64,000 bases of DNA from assembly GCF_003003055.1 (NCBI RefSeq), contig NZ_PVTV01000012.1, positions 62,001 to 126,000 on the forward strand, read 5' to 3'. Position numbers and translations under genes: made by a program. How positions within the stretch are numbered: the first letter of the stretch is position 1; each line of letters begins with the position of its first letter. The notes under the pieces were generated by a model, which saw only the letters and a list, made by a program, of their open reading frames with translations, was not told the origin of the DNA and made no database searches. Source of the DNA: Jezberella montanilacus (lineage in GTDB: Bacteria; Pseudomonadota; Gammaproteobacteria; Burkholderiales; Burkholderiaceae_B). Positions 1-9,040 of this stretch are shown piece after piece.

Positions 1-432
1 CAAGACACCTGCGAACGGTCCTAAACCAACAGCCACGACGAACAACATGGCAAAGACCATTTCATTAATCGCGCGACACGAATCCATCAAACGACGTACC
101 GGTTGATAACACCACCAGGGCACGAGGTTGGATGAAGCCAGCAAAGCCATCGGCACTGCACTGACTACTGCTAGGGCGGTACCCCACAGGGCAATCTCTA
201 AGGTGACGAGCATCTCATCAAGATACACTCGCCAGTCTGCAAATTTGGGCGGAAAAAAATCCGCCGCAAATTTTGCCATGTTGCCTGAATCCCGCCATAA
301 CTCAGCGGGACGCATATCGGCACCATGCCACGACGCAATCAACAAGATGCCAAGGATTGCCCAACCGAACTGTATCAACAGACTGCGGCGGGACAAGCTA
401 TCAGCGCTAGAGAGCATCGTGGCGGTAGACAT
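1..432 (-). CDS. phnE: Phosphonate ABC transporter permease PhnE (partial, cut by window edge)
   Basis: Inner-membrane permease of the PhnCDE phosphonate importer. The ATG at 432 lies 9 bases after the phnD stop, and 144 codons are visible before the left edge, so the C-terminal part with the ATPase-contacting EAA loop is not seen. Reading the minus strand gives three hydrophobic stretches: one near residues 12-28, one beginning with [14 protein letters not shown], and one containing [12 protein letters not shown]. This fits the binding-protein-dependent permease fold. The assignment rests mainly on position directly after phnC and phnD in the same orientation. It is not a pseudogene; truncation is due to the window. 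Confidence 0.85.
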   Translation of the reverse strand, partial: MSTATMLSSADSLSRRSLLIQFGWAILGILLIASWHGADMRPAELWRDSGNMAKFAADFFPPKFADWRVYLDEMLVTLEIALWGTALAVVSAVPMALLASSNLVPWWCYQPVRRLMDSCRAINEMVFAMLFVVAVGLGPFAGVL

Positions 433-441
433 ATCAGTAAC

Positions 442-1398
442 TTACTTTTTCAACGCAGCGAGCTTGCCATCAATTTCAGCAATCGCTTTAGTTTTGTCAC
501 CTTCAGCCATCGTCGTGTCAGCTTCTAACTTAAGGCGCTTAGAGAACAAGTCGAGTTCACGAATCGGGATCAACTGATCATTGGTCGACGCCTTGAAGCC
601 AGACAGCTTAGCAACATCTTTCAACACCTGTTTTTCGCGATCATCCTTACCGTAGCCCAGGAAGAACTTCGTGATTTTCTCTTTGGTTGCGGCCGGTACA
701 TCTTTACGAATGACGAGAGGATCCGAAGGGATCAGCGGTGAAGTCCAGATGATTTTGATCTCTTTAGCCTTGTCTGGTGCATTGGCCTTCATGATCTCGA
801 ACTGCTCGCTATTGAAAGTCGCCACATCAACTTGCTTAGCAGAAACAGCTAAACCGTTGCTTTCATGATTGCCTGAACGCATGATTTTGAATGCAGTTTT
901 CGCGTCGACTTTATTTTTGGCGAACACGTAAAAACCTGGAACGAGATTGCCAGATGTTGAATTTGGGTCACCATTACTAAAGCTCAAAGTTTTGGCTGCT
1001 TTCAACATATCGTCAATGTTGTTGATGGGGCTGTCTTTGTTAACGATCATGTAAGAGTAATAACCCTTCGATCCATCAGCATTGACCATCTGGGCGAAAA
1101 TCTCACCTTCTGAGCGATCAACAGCTTCCATCGCTGATTTGTTGCCAAACCAACCCACTTGGACCTTGTTGAAACGCATCGCTTCGATCACACCAGCATA
1201 GTCAGGCGCGAAAAAAGGCTTGATGTCCAAACCTGTTTGCTTGACCATATCGTCGATCAAAGGCTGCCAGCGAGCTTTAAGTGCTTGCGTGGAGTCGGTC
1301 GAAATAATACCGAAGTTAATCTCTTGTGCTTGGGCGACAACAAACGCGCTGCTCAAGGCAAAGGCTGCAGCAGTCGTTGCAAGTAGCTTTTTAAACAT
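442..1398 (-). CDS. phnD: Phosphonate ABC transporter periplasmic binding protein PhnD
   Basis: Periplasmic receptor that captures alkylphosphonates (or related phosphorus compounds) for PhnCE. The ATG at 1398 is preferred over an upstream in-frame start at 1413 because the protein then opens with a clean signal peptide (MFKKLLATTAAAFALSSAF, cleavage near AQAQE). The mature part begins EINFGIISTDSTQALKARW and has the PhnD-typical segments for a ligand pocket (GWFGNKSAMEAVDR, SGNHESNGLAVSAKQVDVA). Length, 318 residues, is normal. It lies between phnC and phnE and is likely co-transcribed from the Pho-box promoter upstream of phnC. The ligand cannot be told from sequence; phosphite or 2-aminoethylphosphonate are possible. 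Confidence 0.93.
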   Translation of the reverse strand: MFKKLLATTAAAFALSSAFVVAQAQEINFGIISTDSTQALKARWQPLIDDMVKQTGLDIKPFFAPDYAGVIEAMRFNKVQVGWFGNKSAMEAVDRSEGEIFAQMVNADGSKGYYSYMIVNKDSPINNIDDMLKAAKTLSFSNGDPNSTSGNLVPGFYVFAKNKVDAKTAFKIMRSGNHESNGLAVSAKQVDVATFNSEQFEIMKANAPDKAKEIKIIWTSPLIPSDPLVIRKDVPAATKEKITKFFLGYGKDDREKQVLKDVAKLSGFKASTNDQLIPIRELDLFSKRLKLEADTTMAEGDKTKAIAEIDGKLAALKK

Positions 1399-1438
1399 GG
1401 GTTTTCCTATCATTAGGCCAGTGGGGAGGTCAAATCAA

Positions 1439-2302
1439 TCAAGCGGCTTGGGCAATCAACACAGCGTTAGTCTTGCCTTGACTAAACTGCGCACTACTTT
1501 GATGTGCATCATTCGTTGTTGATGAAAAGAGTTCATCAACTTGCACACCATATAAATCTTTTAGAAGCGTTGGGGTAAGCAACGATGAGGCACCGTCAAA
1601 AACGACGCGCCCCTGATGCAAAGCGATGGTTCGCGGGCAATACTTGATCGCCATCTCAACCTGGTGCAAAGATACGATTACGGTTGACCCATCTTCGCGA
1701 TTAATTCGTGTCAGGATCTCCATCACATTGCGCGATGATTCTGGATCCAGCGACGCGATGGGTTCATCTGCCAGAACAACCGTCGCACCTTGAACGAGCG
1801 TGCGAGCGATGGCGGCACGCTGTTGCTGGCCGCCAGACAATGTCGAGGCGCGCTGCGCTTGACATTGTGCGATCCCTACACGCGTGAGGGCTTGGATGGC
1901 CAGCTGCTTATGGGCGCTGGTAAACAGGCCCGTGATCCCCCGCCACCAGGCGATACGATGCAACAAGCCCACTAAGACATTGGTCACAACGGGCAGACGA
2001 TCCACCAAATTGAACTGCTGAAATACGAAACCGATATTTGCACGTGTGCGGCGAATATTGCGATCAATTTTGCCCCGCCGCTGTACGACCTGACCATCCA
2101 CCTCGATCAATGAATCGCTGGCTGCGTCGCCGGCGACAAGACCAGCAATGTGTCGAAGCAAGGTTGATTTACCAGACCCCGATGCACCAATCAATGCCAC
2201 CATCTCGCCTGGTTGCACGGACAGATTGATATTGATCAACGCATGCTTATCGCTGGAGAAGTGTTTATTGAGATTGGCAACGCGCAGGATAGAGGCGGTC
2301 AT
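1439..2302 (-). CDS. phnC: Phosphonate ABC transporter ATP-binding protein PhnC
   Basis: ATPase subunit that powers the PhnCDE importer at the cytoplasmic face of the inner membrane. The 287-residue protein has Walker A (GASGSGKST, about 39-47), the ABC signature LSGGQQ (155-160) and Walker B ending in LADE (177-180). The ATG at 2302 is chosen; the longer reading to 2326 would start with TTG and add a tail without conservation. It is the first gene of the phnCDE transcription unit and is separated from phnM by about 90 bases that carry a Pho box. The C-terminal extension after residue 255 is unremarkable. Confidence 0.93.
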   Translation of the reverse strand: MTASILRVANLNKHFSSDKHALININLSVQPGEMVALIGASGSGKSTLLRHIAGLVAGDAASDSLIEVDGQVVQRRGKIDRNIRRTRANIGFVFQQFNLVDRLPVVTNVLVGLLHRIAWWRGITGLFTSAHKQLAIQALTRVGIAQCQAQRASTLSGGQQQRAAIARTLVQGATVVLADEPIASLDPESSRNVMEILTRINREDGSTVIVSLHQVEMAIKYCPRTIALHQGRVVFDGASSLLTPTLLKDLYGVQVDELFSSTTNDAHQSSAQFSQGKTNAVLIAQAA

Positions 2303-2351
2303 GTGAGTACTCGATGGAGTTTTCAACTGAGACCGCTAGTGTGCTACACCC

Positions 2352-2373
2352 TTATGACAGATTTTTGACAGTC
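2352..2373 (-). promoter_or_regulatory. Pho box upstream of phnCDE
   Basis: On the minus strand two direct CTGTCA repeats occupy 2371-2366 and 2360-2355, spaced exactly 11 bases start to start, with an A/T-rich spacer (CTGTCAAAAATCTGTCATAA). This is close to the PhoB binding consensus CTGTCAT-N4-CTGTCAT. The site sits between the phnM stop (2395) and the phnC start (2302), about 50 bases from the start codon, where a PhoB-activated promoter would place it. A clear -10 hexamer was not found. PhoB activation under phosphate limitation is inferred. Confidence 0.8.
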
Positions 2374-2394
2374 AAGCCGCCTGACACCGCGAGC

Positions 2395-3552
2395 TCAAAT
2401 GACTTGTCTACCCTCGCGCCAAACCGAGCGGATAACGGCGTGTCGATGGTCGTTACCCAGCTGGACGAATCTGGTCCGGACCAAATCTGCCCGCAGGCCG
2501 ATCTCGATCTCACCGCGGTCAACTAAGCCAAGCGCCTGAGCAGGTGCCTTGGTGACGGTATTAACCGCGTCCGAGATTGATAAGATACCGTCATTGACGA
2601 GCCGCATGACCGCACCGATCAGACTGCCGGGCACGTAATCGGACGACAAGATATCTAGCAAGCCTAGCTTAGCCAGTTGGGATGCCGCAACGTTACCGGA
2701 GTGCGAGCCGCCGCGAACAACGTTTGGGCCTCCCATGACGGTGAGCAATCCCAGAGCATGGGCCGCTTGCGCGGATGTCAGCGTCGTTGGAAACTCGGAC
2801 ATGACCGCTCCCTCGTGATGAGCCTGCTCAACATGTTCGAGTGTGGTGTCGTCATGACTTGCCAAGCGAATATTGTGCGACTTGCAATAGTCGACAAAAT
2901 ATTTACGATGCGGGGCCGCGTACTCAGCTTGCAGCTTCTCGGCATGCAGCACTTTGTCATTGAATTTCTCTTGGCTCCAGCCCTTCTTGCCCACAAAGTA
3001 AATACGAGCCTGCTCAATATCTTCCCACTGCCGTTGCCCTGGTGTGTGATCCATTAAAGAAATCAACGAGAGTGTGGGATGCTCATGAAATGGCTCAAAC
3101 AATTCGATGGTGTTGGGCGCTGGCAACTCGCAACGAACATGCAAGTAATGATCGGCACGCAACAGATCCTGTTCATGACAAAGCCTAATTGCATTGAGCA
3201 CAGTACCCCAAGCACTGCCACGCAGGCTTTCCTTATCCGACTCGCCAACGCCTAAGGCATCCAGCACGGTCGTGATGCCGGCCGCAGCAATCTCGGCGTC
3301 GTGTGCCAACAGCGCTGGCACTTCGGCCCAGTGCACTTTTGGTCTTGGCATCAAATGTCTTTCGAAGTTATCGGTGTGAACTTCAATCATCCCGGGCATC
3401 AAATAATCACCACCAAAATCGATCGCTTCGGGTAAAGACGACACCCTGTGGTCAATCGATTGGATTTTTCCGTCCAACACATGAACTGTGCCGTCAATAA
3501 CCTCAGTTGGCAGAATGATCTTCGCGTTCGTAATCACCATTGTCCCGCTCAT
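2395..3552 (-). CDS. phnM: Alpha-D-ribose 1-methylphosphonate 5-triphosphate diphosphatase PhnM
   Basis: Metal-dependent amidohydrolase-fold enzyme of the C-P lyase pathway. It removes pyrophosphate from alkylphosphonate-ribose 5-triphosphate to give the 5-phosphate used by PhnJ. The 385-residue protein shows the family metal motif EVHTDN (57-62) after a beta-rich N-terminal domain, the later segment ASHDDTTLEH and the C-terminal SSDYVPGSL. The start overlaps the phnL stop by 4 bases, so translation is probably coupled. It is the last gene of the phnGHIJKLM unit; the phnCDE unit with its own Pho box follows. Confidence 0.95.
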   Translation of the reverse strand: MSGTMVITNAKIILPTEVIDGTVHVLDGKIQSIDHRVSSLPEAIDFGGDYLMPGMIEVHTDNFERHLMPRPKVHWAEVPALLAHDAEIAAAGITTVLDALGVGESDKESLRGSAWGTVLNAIRLCHEQDLLRADHYLHVRCELPAPNTIELFEPFHEHPTLSLISLMDHTPGQRQWEDIEQARIYFVGKKGWSQEKFNDKVLHAEKLQAEYAAPHRKYFVDYCKSHNIRLASHDDTTLEHVEQAHHEGAVMSEFPTTLTSAQAAHALGLLTVMGGPNVVRGGSHSGNVAASQLAKLGLLDILSSDYVPGSLIGAVMRLVNDGILSISDAVNTVTKAPAQALGLVDRGEIEIGLRADLVRTRFVQLGNDHRHAVIRSVWREGRQVI

Positions 3553-4277
3553 ACTATCCCCCTGAATTCACCTACATTGATTCTGCGTGTGGCCACTTTT
3601 TCTCCGACGTGGGCGTCGTGAAAAATGCCGATGATGGCAGAGCCTTGGTCACGTGCCTCTTTAATTAGTTCAACAACAGTCTCGCTATTACCTTGGTCAA
3701 GCGAGGCGGTGGGCTCATCGAGCAACATCAAGGGCCGCCGCTTAATCAGACCTCTCGCGATGTTGATGCGCTGTTGCTCCCCGCCTGAAAACGTTGCAGG
3801 TGGCAAATGCCAAAGCCTCTCGGGGATACGAAGTCGCCTAAGCAACTCGCTCGCCTGCTCTCGTGCCTGCTTGATTTTATCGCTATCGCTTGCCGCTGAA
3901 TCAACTAAGGGTTCGGCCACGACATCAAGCGCGCTCACTCTCGGTATCACCCGCAGAAACTGGCTGACGTAGCCAATTGTGTCGCGTCTGATCTGCAGCA
4001 ACTCTCTGGACGTTGCCTGTGTCATATCAATCAGAGGGCTGTGGGCATTTGGGTCACCACCGATGACCCATATCTGACCACTGCTCGCTTTGTAGTTTGC
4101 GTAAATCAGCTTGAGCAACGTACTTTTACCCATGCCTGAGGGGCCGTCAAGCACCACGCACTCCCCCGCTTCGACAGTCAACTCAACGTTCTGCAGCACT
4201 GGCAAGGTTGCGGCGCCTTGATTGTGCAACACAAAGCTTTTAGAAACGCCTTGTAGTTTAAGGATAGGAAGGCTCAT
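3549..4277 (-). CDS. phnL: C-P lyase complex ABC-type protein PhnL
   Basis: ABC ATPase homologue that acts with the C-P lyase core rather than as a transporter subunit; the family is required for coupling of phosphonate to ribose triphosphate. The 242-residue protein has Walker A GPSGMGKST (45-53), signature FSGGEQQR and Walker B LLDEPTA. It overlaps phnK by 4 bases and phnM by 4 bases, consistent with a tightly coupled operon. It is distinguished from phnK by its order and by the GPSGMGKST loop typical of PhnL. Confidence 0.94.
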   Translation of the reverse strand: MSLPILKLQGVSKSFVLHNQGAATLPVLQNVELTVEAGECVVLDGPSGMGKSTLLKLIYANYKASSGQIWVIGGDPNAHSPLIDMTQATSRELLQIRRDTIGYVSQFLRVIPRVSALDVVAEPLVDSAASDSDKIKQAREQASELLRRLRIPERLWHLPPATFSGGEQQRINIARGLIKRRPLMLLDEPTASLDQGNSETVVELIKEARDQGSAIIGIFHDAHVGEKVATRRINVGEFRGIV

Positions 4278-5056
4278 GGTTGCAGCACCGAAGATACCAA
4301 TAACTGTGTGTAGGGGTGATGAGGATCATCAAGGACTTGATCCGTTAAACCTGACTCGACCACTCTGCCCCGTTGCATCACCATCATGCGGTGCGCCAAT
4401 AGTCGAGCGACCGCGAGATCATGCGTCACGATGATGGCAGCTAATTGCATCTCTCTTGTCAGTTGCCTGAGCAGATCCAGCAACCGGGCTTGAACTGACA
4501 CATCGAGCCCCGAGGTTGGTTCATCCATAAATACCAACCGAGGTTTAGTCACGAGATTGCGGGCAATCTGCAAGCGCTGACGCATCCCACCCGAAAAGGT
4601 TCGAGGGATATCGTCTACTCGTTTGGCGTCGATCTCAACCCGCTGCAACCAGTCAATCGCCGTCGCACGCAACTTGCCATAATGCCTGTCGCCCATGCCC
4701 ATGAGTCGCTCACTGACATTGGCGCCTGCCGATACATCCATTCTTAAACCGTCGGCTGCATGCTGATGAACAAAGCCCCACTCAGTGCGTGAGAGCAGCC
4801 GTTGCTGTGCCTGGGTCATTTGATAGACATCGTGAAGTTCACCGTCAGTCGTACGGTAATGCACTGAGCCGCGATCGGGAGCAATCCTCGCTGCGACGGC
4901 GTTTAACAAGGTGGTCTTGCCCGAACCGGATTCACCGACGATGGCAAGCACTTCGCCCGGCCAGAGGTCAAAGCTTGCGTCGGTCAACGCCAAATGATCG
5001 CCATAACTTTTTTCGAGGTGTTGAACTCGAAGGATAGGTTGCTCAACAATACTCAT
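4274..5056 (-). CDS. phnK: C-P lyase complex ABC-type protein PhnK
   Basis: ABC-fold protein that binds the PhnGHIJ core complex. It resembles oligopeptide transporter ATPases but has no permease partner in this cluster. The 260-residue protein has Walker A GESGSGKTT (41-49), a modified signature FSGGMRQRLQIA and Walker B VFMDEPTSGLD. Its start overlaps phnJ by 4 bases and its end overlaps phnL by 4 bases. Length and residues look complete. Confidence 0.94.
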   Translation of the reverse strand: MSIVEQPILRVQHLEKSYGDHLALTDASFDLWPGEVLAIVGESGSGKTTLLNAVAARIAPDRGSVHYRTTDGELHDVYQMTQAQQRLLSRTEWGFVHQHAADGLRMDVSAGANVSERLMGMGDRHYGKLRATAIDWLQRVEIDAKRVDDIPRTFSGGMRQRLQIARNLVTKPRLVFMDEPTSGLDVSVQARLLDLLRQLTREMQLAAIIVTHDLAVARLLAHRMMVMQRGRVVESGLTDQVLDDPHHPYTQLLVSSVLQP

Positions 5057-5928
5057 GACGAGGTGTCCATCCCTGCTTCATTTTGCTCTTGCCGCTCTGC
5101 GCAGTAATCCGAATCCGAGCAGACATGCATTCGTGAGCCTTGATCATCAGTGATGACTTCATCGAGGAAGCTGTCAGTTGCCCCACACAAGGCACACGCG
5201 GCATCCCACCGCTGAACTTCAAAAGGATGATCCTCAAAGCCCAGACTTTCAACGCTGGTGTATGGCGGGACAGCATAAATCCGTTTCTCCCGGCCAGCGC
5301 CAAAGAGCTGCAGGGCCGGGTTCATATGCATCTTCGGATTATCGAATTTAGGAATCGGCGAAGGCGCCATGACATAGCGATTATTAACGAGGACCGGATA
5401 ATCGTAAGTCGTCGCAATATGACCATATCTGGCGATGTCCTCATAGAGCTCGACATGCATCAGCCCGTACTCTGCAAGACCGTGCAGCAGTCGCGTCTCA
5501 GTCTCCCGCGGCTCGAGTTGTTGCATCGGTTCAGGCTTAGGCACCTGATATACGATGATTTGATTCTCAGTCAGCGTCACCTCGGGGATTCTGTGACGCG
5601 TTTGAATGATCGTCGCCTGCGTCGTTTTCGTGGTGATCTCCACCCCAGTTGTACGCTGGAAAAATCGACGGATATTGACGGCATTGACGGTATCGTCTGA
5701 TCCCTGGTCAATTACTTTTAGGACATCAGCGGGCCCGATTACCGCGGCGGTGACTTGGATACCGCCGGTACCCCAACCATAGGGCAGCGGCATCTCGCGC
5801 GAGCCAAAGGGCACCTGATAGCCAGGTATCGTCACCGCTTTGAGGATAGCGCGACGAATCATGCGCTTGGTGCGCTCATCAAGATAGGCGAAATTAATAT
5901 CGCCATCCGTATGGACGGGGGTAGTCAT
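5053..5928 (-). CDS. phnJ: C-P lyase, radical SAM protein PhnJ
   Basis: Catalytic subunit that breaks the carbon-phosphorus bond of ribose 1-phosphonate 5-phosphate, releasing the alkane and 5-phosphoribosyl 1,2-cyclic phosphate. All four conserved cysteines are present with the family spacing C-x2-C-x21-C-x5-C at about 245, 248, 270 and 276; three of them hold the 4Fe-4S cluster in PhnJ. The glycine-rich N-terminal part (IPGYQVPFGSREMPLPYGW) that carries the radical glycine is intact. At 291 residues it is full length. It overlaps phnI and phnK by 4 bases each. Confidence 0.97.
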   Translation of the reverse strand: MTTPVHTDGDINFAYLDERTKRMIRRAILKAVTIPGYQVPFGSREMPLPYGWGTGGIQVTAAVIGPADVLKVIDQGSDDTVNAVNIRRFFQRTTGVEITTKTTQATIIQTRHRIPEVTLTENQIIVYQVPKPEPMQQLEPRETETRLLHGLAEYGLMHVELYEDIARYGHIATTYDYPVLVNNRYVMAPSPIPKFDNPKMHMNPALQLFGAGREKRIYAVPPYTSVESLGFEDHPFEVQRWDAACALCGATDSFLDEVITDDQGSRMHVCSDSDYCAERQEQNEAGMDTSS

Positions 5929-7061
5929 ACATTATCCTCATCAGTGATGCTTGGATTTGCCCGCATTTTTCTGACCAATTCAAGCTCAGACTGAAAATCA
6001 ACGTAGTGCGGCAACTTTAGATGCTGGACAAAGCCTGAGGCTTCAAGACTGTCACTATGCGATAAGACAAACTCTTGCATCTGGGCCGGCGCCTTGACGG
6101 TCTCGCCAAGTTCTTCAGCACGCAAGGCCCGGTCCACCAGACTCATCGCCATTGCTTTGCGCTCACTGTGCCCAAACGCTAAACCATACCCGCGTGTGAA
6201 TTTCGGTGGCTCAGTTTTGCTGCCAGCGAATTGATTAATCATTTCGCACTCAGTGACTTCGATATCGCCAATTGAAATTGTGAAATCCAACTCTTCAGGG
6301 GCAATTTCAATTTCGATCGCACCAAATCTGATCTCTCCCACGAAGGGATGCGAGTTAGCATAGCCACGCTGGGTGGAATAAGCCATTGCTAACAAAAAGC
6401 CTTCGTCACCACGGGCTAAATTTTGTAGTCGAGTTGCGCGATCGGCCGGAAACCTGAGCGGCTGACGGGTTAAATCTTTGGGTGCCGGATCACCTTCAGG
6501 TAAGGGTGCGGTTTCAATCAGGCCCTCATGATTGAGCAAGTCAACCACTCGCGGCGTGCTGTCAACGATGGGTTCCGATGCACTGTCAACCCTGCGTATC
6601 GGCGATTCCTTCGCTTTGTCGGGATGAAGATTTTGTTTTTTCTCATCGTAATCCTGTACAAGCAGACTGAAATCGAGCAAGCGTTGCGTGTAGTCATACG
6701 TTGGGCCAAGAACTTGTCCACCAGGCAGGTCTTTAAACGTCGCAGAGATTCGCCGATCAAGTTGCATGCGCGCCGTATCAAGGGCGACGGTTGTGCCTAA
6801 GCGCGGTAGAGTCGCCCGATAAGCACGCAACAAGAAAATTGCCTCAACCAGATCACCCGATGCTTGTTTGATTGCCAGCGCCGCGAGTTCGGGATCAAAG
6901 AGGGAGCCCTCCGTCATGACCCGATCTACTGCCAGCTTTAACTGCTGCTGTATCTGACTAATGCTGAGCTCAGCTTCGCCTGTATCGCCACGACGCTGTC
7001 GCGCGAGCAACTCATAACTATTGAGAATAGCTGTCTCGCCACCTTTAACTGCTACATACAT
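5925..7061 (-). CDS. phnI: C-P lyase core subunit PhnI
   Basis: Subunit of the PhnGHIJ core; in the known pathway PhnI swaps the adenine of ATP for the phosphonate (with PhnG, PhnH and PhnL). The 378-residue protein begins MYVAVKGGETAILNSYELL and carries the typical histidine-containing segment FGHSERKAMAMSLVDRAL near residues 297-314 and C-terminal HLKLPHYVDFQSEL. The start overlaps phnH by 10 bases, so translation is likely coupled. Confidence 0.95.
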   Translation of the reverse strand: MYVAVKGGETAILNSYELLARQRRGDTGEAELSISQIQQQLKLAVDRVMTEGSLFDPELAALAIKQASGDLVEAIFLLRAYRATLPRLGTTVALDTARMQLDRRISATFKDLPGGQVLGPTYDYTQRLLDFSLLVQDYDEKKQNLHPDKAKESPIRRVDSASEPIVDSTPRVVDLLNHEGLIETAPLPEGDPAPKDLTRQPLRFPADRATRLQNLARGDEGFLLAMAYSTQRGYANSHPFVGEIRFGAIEIEIAPEELDFTISIGDIEVTECEMINQFAGSKTEPPKFTRGYGLAFGHSERKAMAMSLVDRALRAEELGETVKAPAQMQEFVLSHSDSLEASGFVQHLKLPHYVDFQSELELVRKMRANPSITDEDNV

Positions 7062-7702
7062 GGCTTAACCCCTTGCTCGGTCAAAAGAAACGTCGTGCGA
7101 GCGAGGCCGGTTATCTGTGTCGGCTTGGTAAGCAACACATCGACGCCTCGCGGAAAGCTCAGCCTGTTTGCTTTGATACCGTTCAATAGCGTTTCAAAAG
7201 ATTCATCCTTCAGCCCATCAAGTGCCAACTCAATCTGGTCCTTGATGCCTGGCCCGGCTAGCAGCAGTGCTGGGCGCCGACTCGCTGTCTCTGGTTGCTC
7301 TGCCATATCGACCACGACCGTCGCAGAGTGATCAGGATAGCTCTCTGTCCCCAGCGAAAACTGACTGAAATCAATCAGCGCGTCATCTTGATGAAACCAA
7401 AGAAAATTCGCAACAGACGGATCATCTACCACTACACAACCCGTATGAAATCTCAACCACGTGGGTGCTGTACTTGCCAACAAACTAGGTGACAACCAAA
7501 GCTGGCAATCGGGATCAAGCAAGGCAAGCAGTAAGGCTGCAGAACTTGCGTGACCCTGCGGGGGTACTTCGGCATCATGCGTCAGAGCAACAGGCAGGCC
7601 AGGACGTGACAACGCCTCCAGCACTGCCCGAAACACTTGCTGACTACCGATCGATTCATTACTAAAGCCAGCACCGATTTCTTCCAGGTCAACTGTGTTC
7701 AT
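7052..7702 (-). CDS. phnH: C-P lyase core subunit PhnH
   Basis: Core subunit of the C-P lyase complex with a PLP-transferase-like fold and no known catalysis alone. The 216-residue protein matches the family in length and in segments such as FRAVLEALSRPGLP (24-37) and SFPRGVDVLLT near the C-terminus. It overlaps phnG by 4 bases and phnI by 10. The call rests on these segments and on fixed operon order. Confidence 0.93.
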   Translation of the reverse strand: MNTVDLEEIGAGFSNESIGSQQVFRAVLEALSRPGLPVALTHDAEVPPQGHASSAALLLALLDPDCQLWLSPSLLASTAPTWLRFHTGCVVVDDPSVANFLWFHQDDALIDFSQFSLGTESYPDHSATVVVDMAEQPETASRRPALLLAGPGIKDQIELALDGLKDESFETLLNGIKANRLSFPRGVDVLLTKPTQITGLARTTFLLTEQGVKPCM

Positions 7703-8202
7703 GCTTGATCCTCGTCTGCATCCGGAGAACTGGATTCTCGAGCCACGGTGAAAAACTCGACTTTGGTGCTTTCAGCCCGCTTGCGACGAGCCTCTCGCTG
7801 GCCTTCAAGAAATTGTTGGATAGGTGCTAGGATGGTTTCTCTGACGACCGAGCATGTCGTCTCATCTTGAAGCAAGGCGTCAGCCATCGCTGCAAGCTCT
7901 GCTTGTCGGTGAGCACGGCCCAACACATAAGAAACGCCAACAACTGTCTTGTTAGCAGACAACGTCAATTTAAGCGCGCATCGGGTGACGGTCACTTCAC
8001 CCAGGTTAAAACGCTCGCCTGTCGCACCGGCACGCCCTTGCACCATCATCAAACCAATTTCAGGCTTGCGTAACCACTGAGGTTTCGAATCAGCACAGAG
8101 CGGAGGTATTTTTTCCAGGAGATCCGAGGGCGCTCGCGATAAAAGCTTGAGCCAAGCTTGGCGATCGACCGCAACACTGGCATTGTCAACAGACTGAAAC
8201 AT
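7699..8202 (-). CDS. phnG: C-P lyase core subunit PhnG
   Basis: Small core subunit of the C-P lyase complex, needed with PhnI, PhnH and PhnL for phosphonate ribosylation. The ATG at 8202 is chosen over a longer in-frame reading to 8256, because the upstream residues lie in the phnF/phnG control region and would cover the operator. The 167-residue protein has the typical RQAWLKLLSRAP opening and the GEVTVTRCALKL segment. As first gene of phnGHIJKLM it is divergent from phnF, and its promoter is probably repressed by PhnF through the site at 8222-8233. Confidence 0.92.
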   Translation of the reverse strand: MFQSVDNASVAVDRQAWLKLLSRAPSDLLEKIPPLCADSKPQWLRKPEIGLMMVQGRAGATGERFNLGEVTVTRCALKLTLSANKTVVGVSYVLGRAHRQAELAAMADALLQDETTCSVVRETILAPIQQFLEGQREARRKRAESTKVEFFTVARESSSPDADEDQA

Positions 8203-8221
8203 TGAACGATTACCGTAATAT

Positions 8222-8233
8222 TTGTATAGACAA
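8222..8233. promoter_or_regulatory. Putative PhnF operator between phnG and phnF
   Basis: TTGTATAGACAA is an inverted repeat (TTGT/ACAA, 10 of 12 positions symmetric) in the 76-base divergent control region, 20 bases from the phnG start and 46 from the phnF start. It differs at only two positions from TGGTATAGACCA, the site I recall for mycobacterial PhnF. One site here could serve both the operon and autoregulation. Only one clear copy was seen. Binding is inferred. Confidence 0.65.
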
Positions 8234-8278
8234 CTTTTGGGATATGCGGATAGCATAACCTTTTTTCATTTCCCTTTT

Positions 8279-9022
8279 ATGACATCACCACTCGCTGCTG
8301 TGTCAACGTCGTCGCGCATCAGTGCCTGGGCGCGTATTGCCGAGACGCTCGCGCAGACGATTGCTACGGGTGGCTATCAACCAGGCCAACGTCTGCCATC
8401 CGAGCATGCGCTCGCCGTTGAATTTAGCGTCAACCGTCACACCATCCGACGCTCGCTCGATCACCTCAGCAGGCAAGGTTTGGTGAAAGTGCTTCGAGGC
8501 AGTGGAACCTATGTCGAAGATTTCGCAGTTGATCTGATGATCAAAAAGCAACCTAGCCAGCAAAACAGTCTGGCGATTGCTGGGTTGAAAGGCCGACTGG
8601 TCGTTTTGTCTAGCGGTACCTTGCGGGCAAATGCTGAGCACGCGCGCTTATTGAGGATCCCGTTGCGAAGCGCTGTTGTACGCCTGACCGTGCTGGGCGA
8701 AGCACAGGGCAGACCTTTACACGTGGGCGATCGCCTTTTCCCTTTGCCCCGTTTTGCGCAAATAGAAAAAATCGTGACAGAAACTGGCTCTATTTCCGCC
8801 GGCTTTCGCCATTGCGGCGTTGGGCAATACAGTCGCCTTGAAAGTCGGGTGGCCGCACAAATGCCAGAGCGAGAGATCGCCGACTATCTGCGACAACCTC
8901 AAAGCCGGCCCGTCCTCCGGGTTGAGAGTATCAATATCGATGAGCAGGGGTCGCCGATTGAATTCGCCACGACTTGGTTTGCCGGTGATCGGGTCAAACT
9001 GACGATCAGCCATATTGATTGA
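8279..9022 (+). CDS. phnF: GntR/HutC-family phosphonate regulator PhnF
   Basis: Transcriptional repressor of the phn genes. Residues about 15-90 form a GntR winged helix-turn-helix (QRLPSEHALAVEFSVNRHTIRR) ending in the wing VLRGSGTYVED. The rest is a UTRA/HutC effector-binding domain, ending in SPIEFATTWFAGDRVKL. The ATG at 8279 is chosen; an earlier TTG at 8222 would begin inside the operator. At 247 residues it has the usual size. It is divergent from phnG and followed after 18 bases by the DUF1045 gene, so the two are probably co-transcribed. The effector is not known from sequence. Confidence 0.92.
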   Translation: MTSPLAAVSTSSRISAWARIAETLAQTIATGGYQPGQRLPSEHALAVEFSVNRHTIRRSLDHLSRQGLVKVLRGSGTYVEDFAVDLMIKKQPSQQNSLAIAGLKGRLVVLSSGTLRANAEHARLLRIPLRSAVVRLTVLGEAQGRPLHVGDRLFPLPRFAQIEKIVTETGSISAGFRHCGVGQYSRLESRVAAQMPEREIADYLRQPQSRPVLRVESINIDEQGSPIEFATTWFAGDRVKLTISHID

Positions 9023-9040
9023 CTGCGAGATAACAAAGCC

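Noticed and set aside
1-432. phnE as a truncated gene
   Set aside because: The break is the window edge; nothing in the visible part is disrupted. The same holds for gyrB at the right end.
128-577. Plus-strand open frame over phnE and phnD
   Set aside because: It runs antisense through two well-supported genes and has no protein-like features.
5140-5700. 186-codon plus-strand frame within phnJ
   Set aside because: Antisense to the conserved catalytic subunit; the phnJ frame is fully supported.
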